From Bacillota bacterium (lineage in GTDB: Bacteria > Bacillota > Clostridia > Christensenellales > Aristaeellaceae), in assembly GCA_023458835.1 (NCBI GenBank), contig JAEWWY010000077.1, positions 1-10,511 of the forward strand: 10,511 nucleotides of DNA, read 5' to 3'. Within the stretch, counting starts at the first letter, position 1. Each line of letters opens with the position of its first letter. Positions 6,123 through 10,511 of the stretch are shown here, piece after piece. The position numbers and the translations under genes are program-made. The notes below the pieces were generated by a model. It searched no databases. It saw nothing but the letters and a program-made list of their open reading frames with translations, and was not told the origin of the DNA.

Positions 6123-8276
6123 ATGGAACGAGGCGTATATTTTGACGGATGGTTCAAAAACAATCATTGCTATCACCCCAGCCTGCCGCTTAGAAGCCTG
6201 CAGATGATTGAGGATTTGGAAAAATATCATGGTACGCTGCTGGTATGGTCGGCCATGGGCGGCGGCAGCATCTCCCTTCCCTATCTGGAGCACGAGGCCT
6301 TTGGCCCGGTGGACCCCCGCATGCGCTTTTACGGCTATATGAACGATTCCGAGTTTGTGGCGGAGTGCAACAAGAGGGGCATCAAGGTCTTTGCCATCGT
6401 ATTCGAGGTGCAGGGCTGGGAATTTCCCGCAGTGATCGATGAAGCAACCGGTGAAATAAAGCGCCTGAATCTGCATGCACAGCAGGAGGAAAACCACGGC
6501 TGGTACGGCCTGAGGGAATTCTCCCAAAACAAATATCCCAATGCCTTTCGCACCAAGCTTCATGATTATTATCCCGAAGGCATCATCAACAGCGATGGGG
6601 AAACCGTCACCGACCTGTGGGAAGAATGCGCAGCCCGCAAGCTTGACGGGACCGCGGTGCACGCCCGCTGGGTAGAGGTAAGGAACCATGACCAGATTTG
6701 TTACCAGACATGCCGCAACAACCCTGTCTGGCGGGATTACCTTAAAAAGATCATGAAGATCCAGATCGATGCCGGTGTGCCGGGCATCCAGTTGGATGAA
6801 TGCGAGCTGCCCATCACCTCCATCGGATCAGGCGGATGCTTTTGCAAGGATTGCATGAAGCAATTCACCCAATACCTGAAGGAGCAAAAAGCCAAGGGCC
6901 TGCTGGGCTCCGAGTTTGACGGCATCGACCTTGATACCTTCAACTACAAGGATTATCTGCTCAGGACCGGTTCTCCCTACCCTCATGGCGCGCCCTTCTA
7001 CCGCCATTACTGGGAATTCCAGATGCGGGCGGTGAAGAAATACTTCTCCGAGCTTGTGGATTACGCCAAGGAGTACGGCAAGACCACCTACGGCCGGGAG
7101 ATCATGGTATCCGGCAACTTCTTCAACCTGATGCCGGTGTACTACCCCATCGAGACAAAGGTGGACGTGATCATCACCGAAATGCAGCACACCCTGTTCC
7201 GCCAGCCTCATTTCTACCGCTACTGCGCAGGCTTTGCCGGGCAAAAGCCCATCATCGTGGCGGAGAACCCCTACGGCGGCATCGTACCCCAGCTACTAAA
7301 AATGCTGGATGCCGGAAAAGGGTATGACCTGTACCGCATCTTCCTGCTGGAAGCCTCCGTATACGGCTGCAACATGGCTGTTCCCTACGGCGGCTGGATG
7401 GGCAACACCATCAAGGATTCCTTCTATCCCCCCCGGGAGCTGACCGCCCAGGTACAGGATTTCCTGTTTGAACACGAGGATTTCTACCCCAAAACGCCGG
7501 TAAAGGGCGCGGCAGTTTTGTATTCCTTCCCCAGCTATTACTGGCGGGAGACCACCAAGGGCAACGGCGGCAACACCATGCTGGATGAGCAGGAAAGCCT
7601 GCTGGACTGCACCACCAGCGAATGGTCCGATCCGAATGCCAGCCATATCCCCTTCTGGGACGCCATCAAAACCCTGTCCGACGCCCAGGCCATGTATGAT
7701 GTGAAAATGCTGGCCGATGGGGATGTTCGCGAGGATGACTTTACCTTGGATGTGATCCGCGCCTATCCCCTGGTGGTGGTGCCGGATTGCCATATCCTGA
7801 CGAAAAACCAGACGGATGTGCTCGTGCAATACGCCAAGGAAGGCGGAAGCCTTCTCGTCCATGGCCGGATCGGGGAAAACGTCGATGCTGCCGCCAGGCT
7901 GAAGGAATTCCCCCATGTGGTGTTCACTGAATGCGGGCCGGATTGGAAGGCATCCAATCAAAGCCTGCTGGAAGGCTTCCAAAGGTTGTATAAGCCTGCC
8001 TGCGAGCTTGAAGGCAGCAACGGGAAGCTGGGCATCCAGCGCTTTGACAAGGATGGGCGGACCTTCGTCCACATCCTCAACTACGGCTACGACGCCGCCC
8101 GTGATGCCATTCTCCCCGCGGAGACGGTCACCGTCACCCTCCGGGAGGTTTCTGGAAACGTGAAGGTGCATACCCTGGACGGCAGCGCCGTGGCCTATGA
8201 GGTCAATGGCCAGGAGGATACGCGGAAGATCACCTTGCACCATCTGCCGGTATATACAGTCATTGAAATCGCGTAA
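6123..8276 (+). CDS. GH42-like putative glycoside hydrolase, (beta/alpha)8 barrel plus GATase-like domain
   Basis: A 717-residue protein with no signal peptide, so it should act in the cytoplasm on imported sugar. I read three parts. An N-terminal TIM-barrel region (about 1-420) starts VYFDGWFKNN. A Rossmann-like beta-galactosidase-trimerisation/GATase domain follows (about 460-600; IRAYPLVVVPDCHILT and YAKEGGSLLVHGRIG are its signature strands). The C-terminal beta domain (about 630-717) resembles the small one closing GH42-type enzymes. Possible catalytic acids at barrel strand ends include Asp225/Glu226 (GIQLDECELP), Glu353 (ITEMQH) and Glu381 (VAENPYGG); I cannot say which pair is real. 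A Cys cluster, CFCKDC (239-244), follows strand four and resembles Cys-rich motifs of uncharacterised barrel hydrolases. The start is placed at 6123, with GGGAG about ten bases upstream; an ATG at 6115 is out of frame. It sits between the isomerase and the LacI-type gene, which suggests that it releases the isomerase's sugar. Confidence 0.8.
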   Translation: MERGVYFDGWFKNNHCYHPSLPLRSLQMIEDLEKYHGTLLVWSAMGGGSISLPYLEHEAFGPVDPRMRFYGYMNDSEFVAECNKRGIKVFAIVFEVQGWEFPAVIDEATGEIKRLNLHAQQEENHGWYGLREFSQNKYPNAFRTKLHDYYPEGIINSDGETVTDLWEECAARKLDGTAVHARWVEVRNHDQICYQTCRNNPVWRDYLKKIMKIQIDAGVPGIQLDECELPITSIGSGGCFCKDCMKQFTQYLKEQKAKGLLGSEFDGIDLDTFNYKDYLLRTGSPYPHGAPFYRHYWEFQMRAVKKYFSELVDYAKEYGKTTYGREIMVSGNFFNLMPVYYPIETKVDVIITEMQHTLFRQPHFYRYCAGFAGQKPIIVAENPYGGIVPQLLKMLDAGKGYDLYRIFLLEASVYGCNMAVPYGGWMGNTIKDSFYPPRELTAQVQDFLFEHEDFYPKTPVKGAAVLYSFPSYYWRETTKGNGGNTMLDEQESLLDCTTSEWSDPNASHIPFWDAIKTLSDAQAMYDVKMLADGDVREDDFTLDVIRAYPLVVVPDCHILTKNQTDVLVQYAKEGGSLLVHGRIGENVDAAARLKEFPHVVFTECGPDWKASNQSLLEGFQRLYKPACELEGSNGKLGIQRFDKDGRTFVHILNYGYDAARDAILPAETVTVTLREVSGNVKVHTLDGSAVAYEVNGQEDTRKITLHHLPVYTVIEIA

Positions 8277-8280
8277 TCAA

Positions 8281-8324
8281 GCTGGGGAAGGGATCATCTC
8301 TTCCCCAGCCTTTCCTGGTTTTTT
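8281..8324 (+). terminator. Intrinsic-type terminator after the hydrolase gene
   Basis: GCTGGGGAAG (8281-8290) pairs perfectly with CTTCCCCAGC (8300-8309). Two more Watson-Crick pairs and one G-T pair inside extend the stem to 13 pairs with a three-base loop. T-rich sequence follows, with six T at 8319-8324, somewhat further from the stem than usual. It begins five bases after the hydrolase stop codon and should separate the sugar unit from the repressor gene. Confidence 0.75.
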
Positions 8325-8384
8325 CGGCATTTTTTCTGAAAATTGGCGCAATCTCATTGATTTTCCCCATTTTATGAACGCTTC

Positions 8385-8414
8385 TTGACGGTTCCATGCG
8401 AAAAGACGTATCAT
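8385..8414 (+). promoter_or_regulatory. Candidate promoter of the LacI-family gene
   Basis: TTGACG (8385-8390) and TATCAT (8409-8414) each match five of six consensus bases and are spaced by 18. Start of transcription is expected near 8421, about 70 bases before the ATG. It lies downstream of the terminator, so the repressor is probably expressed independently. No good copy of the TAAACGTTTA operator is present here. Confidence 0.55.
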
Positions 8415-8490
8415 GCTTAAAGCAGAATATAAATAGGATATATCTTTTTTATGCTTCGCGTGGCTGGGAAAGCGTATCAGGAGGAACTTT

Positions 8491-9501
8491 ATGGCTGTCA
8501 CGATCAAGGATATCAGCAAGCAGGCCGCTGTTTCCATCGCCACCGTCTCCAAGGTATTGAACGGAGATTACAGCAAGGTGAGCGAGGAAACCCGTGACCG
8601 CATCCTGAAAGTGGCGGACGAACTGAATTATCGCCCCAACCTTCTGGCCCGGGGCCTCGTTTCCCAGAAGTTTCACATGATCGGCCTCATCATCCCCGAT
8701 ATCTCCAACCCCTATTACGCCGACATGGCCCGGGGCATGTCGGATGAGGCGCTGCGCTTTGGCTACAATGCCATGATCAGCAATACGGACCAGATGCACT
8801 CCCGCGAGCTGTCGGCCATCCAATCCATGGCGGAATACAACGTTAGCGGCCTGATCCTGGCGGGGGGCACCAACACCAAGCCTGAAAGCCAGGACCTGCT
8901 AAAACGCTACCGCGTGCCCTTTGTGGCGGTGGAAAATTACACCAAGGGCATGGAATACTGCGTATACGTAGACAACTATACGGGCTCCTACAAAGCCGTA
9001 GCGCACTTGATCCAGCGGGGGCACAAGCAAATCGCCTACATCACCGGCTTTGGCTCCCTCCGTGCGCCGGAGGATGAGCGCCTGCGGGGCTATGAACAGG
9101 CTATGGCAGACAATCATCTGCCGGTGAATCCCTACCTGCTGGAATGCGGCAGCTACACGCTGGAAACAGGATATAAAAAAACGCTGCAGTTGTTGGGCCG
9201 CGGGATCCCCTTTACGGCCATTGCCTGCGGAAACGACTTGATTGCCCTGGGCGCCTTCCGGGCTATCCGGGAGCATAAGCTGAAAGTCCCCAAGGATATC
9301 TCCCTGGTAGGGTTTGACGATGTGTACCTCTCCTCCACCATGGAGCCGAGATTGACCACAATGAAACAGCCCGCCTACGAAATCGGCGTGTATGCCATCA
9401 AGATGCTGCTGGACAGGATCGAAAAGCGCATATCCGCCGAAAAGGTGAAATGCTTTGAGCCGTCGCTGGTAGAGCGTGACACAGTGAGCTTTAGGGTATA
9501 G
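8491..9501 (+). CDS. LacI-family transcriptional repressor
   Basis: A complete 336-residue regulator of standard length. Residues 4-50 are the helix-turn-helix headpiece: IKDISKQAAVSIATVSKVLNG, with recognition-helix residues near 15-17, then the hinge helix LLARGLVS (51-58). Residues 62-336 form the periplasmic-binding-protein-like effector domain, with IIPDISNPYYADMARG (67-82), DNYTGSYKAVAHLIQRGHKQIAYI, ERLRGYEQAM and CGNDLIALGAFRAIRE, all typical family blocks in order. AGGAGG sits six to seven bases before the ATG. It follows the isomerase and hydrolase genes, and two identical CG-centred palindromes flank the isomerase. Repression of that unit, relieved by a sugar ligand, is the likely job. 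It could also be a more global or partner-gene regulator. Effector unknown. Confidence 0.95.
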   Translation: MAVTIKDISKQAAVSIATVSKVLNGDYSKVSEETRDRILKVADELNYRPNLLARGLVSQKFHMIGLIIPDISNPYYADMARGMSDEALRFGYNAMISNTDQMHSRELSAIQSMAEYNVSGLILAGGTNTKPESQDLLKRYRVPFVAVENYTKGMEYCVYVDNYTGSYKAVAHLIQRGHKQIAYITGFGSLRAPEDERLRGYEQAMADNHLPVNPYLLECGSYTLETGYKKTLQLLGRGIPFTAIACGNDLIALGAFRAIREHKLKVPKDISLVGFDDVYLSSTMEPRLTTMKQPAYEIGVYAIKMLLDRIEKRISAEKVKCFEPSLVERDTVSFRV

Positions 9502-9532
9502 TAAGATTACTTGAATGAACGGGAGGAACGCT

Positions 9533-9859
9533 ATGCTCTTTGGGAAGAAGCCCGTCCTCCTTTGGATGCTGACCATAAAGGATGCAATGTCCAACGTGCT
9601 CTATCAGGGGCCCCTATTCAGCATGCGGTTTGCGGAAAGTACCATCAAGGCGCTGAGCATGGAGTTTTTCCGTGACCCGGAGCCCTGCCACATCCACCGT
9701 TCCGCGGTGATCCAGCGGGTTATGATGGAAATTGAACTGGCCTGCCCTCCGGGAGCTGCCGTGCCTTTTTCGGCCTTGTCCCCCCGGATCGCGGGCTTTT
9801 TCTCCTGTTATGAAAATGCGTATATGCTGATTCTTAGCAAGGAGGAAAAGCAGGCATGA
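9533..9859 (+). CDS. Hypothetical protein, 108 residues
   Basis: I do not recognise this protein. It begins MLFGKKPVLLW, has a hydrophobic but short N-terminal stretch without a convincing signal peptide or transmembrane helix, three scattered Cys residues (52, 71 and 92), and a charged C-terminus (KEEKQA). The start at 9533 was preferred over an in-frame ATG at 9515 because GGGAGG lies six bases before it. The stop codon overlaps the next gene's ATG by the sequence ATGA, which makes translational coupling with the exported thioredoxin-like protein likely. The gene follows the LacI-type stop by 31 bases with no terminator seen, so read-through from that gene is possible. Ribosome binding site, spacing and overlap support it as a real gene. 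Confidence 0.65.
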   Translation: MLFGKKPVLLWMLTIKDAMSNVLYQGPLFSMRFAESTIKALSMEFFRDPEPCHIHRSAVIQRVMMEIELACPPGAAVPFSALSPRIAGFFSCYENAYMLILSKEEKQA

Positions 9860-10511
9860 AACGCTTTTGCTGCCTGGTGCTGGCCTGCCTGATGGCATTG
9901 GGATTGCTTCCAAAGGCCCTGGCCGAAAGCAAGCCGGCACTTTTATACTTTTTTGAAAGCTATTGCGGTTCCTGTACGCCGGAGGAGGATTTTTTGAAAG
10001 CCTTCCGGGAGATGACAGGAAAAAATTCCAGCGGCTACGATTGCAAATTCTATAACATCCGCTATGAAAATGCCCAGGTGGCGCTGGATAGCGCCATTGC
10101 CGAGTATAATATCCCCAAAGAGAAGCAGCTTCTCCCTTTGCTTATCGTGGATGGGACGATCTATGCAGGGCAGGACGCCATTTCCGCGGAACTGCCCAAG
10201 GATACGCTAAGCAGGGAGGAAACTACCGACAGCGTCGTCTATTATCTGTACGTTACCGCCTGCGGAAGCTGCGCGGAGGCTAAAAAGGCGCTGGATGCTC
10301 TTCCCGCCGGCGTTTTGGTCACCCGGGGCGCATATACCTTTGAATCCAAGGTGGAGGTAATCTCCATCAACATTGGGGAAGATACCGCCCTGGCCTTATC
10401 CCTGTTTGAAAGCTACCATGTGCCGGAGGAGAAACAGGCGGCGCCCATCGTCTTCTTGCGGGACAAGTACCTAAGTGGCAGCGAGGAAATCACACGGGAG
10501 CTTCTGTCCGC
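9856..10511 (+). CDS. Exported protein with two tandem thioredoxin-like CGSC domains (3' end outside window)
   Basis: The visible 218 residues start with a signal peptide (MKRF, a hydrophobic core, then ALA|ES with cleavage predicted after residue 23). Domain 1 (about 27-115) has CGSC at 37-40 after a YFFESY strand, and Pro94 in LLPLLIVDG as the likely cis-proline. Domain 2 (about 127-218) repeats the plan with CGSC at 136-139 and Pro197 in AAPIVFL. The halves are visibly duplicated: YNIPKEKQ (84-91) matches YHVPEEKQ (187-194). It is probably a thiol-disulfide oxidoreductase or redox carrier outside the membrane; this is inferred, and the true partner may lie beyond the window. Its ATG overlaps the previous stop codon (ATGA), with AAGGAGG ten bases upstream. 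A lipoprotein is unlikely, because the only upstream candidate (Cys11) lies too close to the N-terminus and lacks a proper lipobox. Confidence 0.8.
   Translation, partial: MKRFCCLVLACLMALGLLPKALAESKPALLYFFESYCGSCTPEEDFLKAFREMTGKNSSGYDCKFYNIRYENAQVALDSAIAEYNIPKEKQLLPLLIVDGTIYAGQDAISAELPKDTLSREETTDSVVYYLYVTACGSCAEAKKALDALPAGVLVTRGAYTFESKVEVISINIGEDTALALSLFESYHVPEEKQAAPIVFLRDKYLSGSEEITRELLS

Noticed and set aside
7296..8243. Minus-strand open frame of 315 codons opposite the hydrolase gene
   Set aside because: It is antisense to a gene with clear domains, has no ribosome binding site or context, and shows shadow-like composition.
8372..8384. Possible operator TGAACGCTTC upstream of the LacI-type gene
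   Set aside because: Only three bases per arm pair, and the central CG is not symmetric. The match to TAAACGTTTA is too poor to claim autoregulation.
9515..9532. Earlier ATG for the 108-residue hypothetical protein
   Set aside because: The ribosome binding site GGGAGG lies inside this stretch and fits the ATG at 9533 instead.
1..10511. CRISPR array, insertion sequence, tRNA or phage defence genes
   Set aside because: No regularly spaced repeats, transposase-like frames, terminal inverted repeats or tRNA-like cloverleafs were seen. All main frames are metabolic, regulatory or redox genes.

Overview
The window looks like chromosomal DNA of a strictly anaerobic, fairly GC-rich Gram-positive bacterium of the Clostridia type, plausibly a gut commensal. 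Three things suggest this: strong AGGAGG-type ribosome binding sites before nearly every gene, an oxygen-sensitive glycyl radical enzyme with its radical-SAM activase, and a dense set of sugar catabolism genes under AraC-type and LacI-type regulators. No mobile element, tRNA, rRNA or CRISPR array was seen, and no gap between genes exceeds about 215 bases.

Left part, minus strand (1-4299): a compact operon read right to left. It encodes a glycyl radical enzyme (GRE), its activating enzyme one base later, and a ribokinase-family sugar kinase 12 bases later. Beyond the kinase, cut by the window edge, is a small glycine-rich protein of unknown function. The GRE has the radical glycine loop and a GCGEY catalytic-cysteine motif. 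A single cysteine followed by Glu resembles the GRE dehydratases and lyases rather than pyruvate formate-lyase. Its substrate cannot be read from the sequence.

Middle (4300-5345): a 164-base divergent promoter region separates the GRE operon from an AraC-family regulator with an N-terminal cupin sensor. Direct repeats there sit just upstream of a minus-strand -10 that lacks a good -35. This fits AraC-dependent activation of the GRE operon.

Right-centre, plus strand (5346-9501): a second sugar unit made of a D-lyxose isomerase-like cupin enzyme, a large cytoplasmic GH42-like putative glycoside hydrolase, and a LacI-family repressor. A consensus-like promoter precedes the isomerase, with a 12-bp palindrome about 15 bases downstream of the predicted start site. 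Its 10-bp core plus three flanking bases recurs immediately after the isomerase gene. These two sites are the best candidates for the operators of the LacI protein. A terminator hairpin closes the unit before the repressor's own promoter.

Right edge (9533-10511): two overlapping genes, an unrecognised 108-residue protein and an exported protein (cut by the window) made of two tandem thioredoxin-like domains, each with a CGSC motif. They look unrelated to the sugar genes.

Working picture (inference): the hydrolase releases a sugar inside the cell, the isomerase converts it to a ketose, the kinase phosphorylates an intermediate, and the GRE performs a radical elimination or cleavage in the same or a parallel pathway. 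No transporter or downstream aldehyde/CoA enzyme is visible, so the actual substrate remains open.
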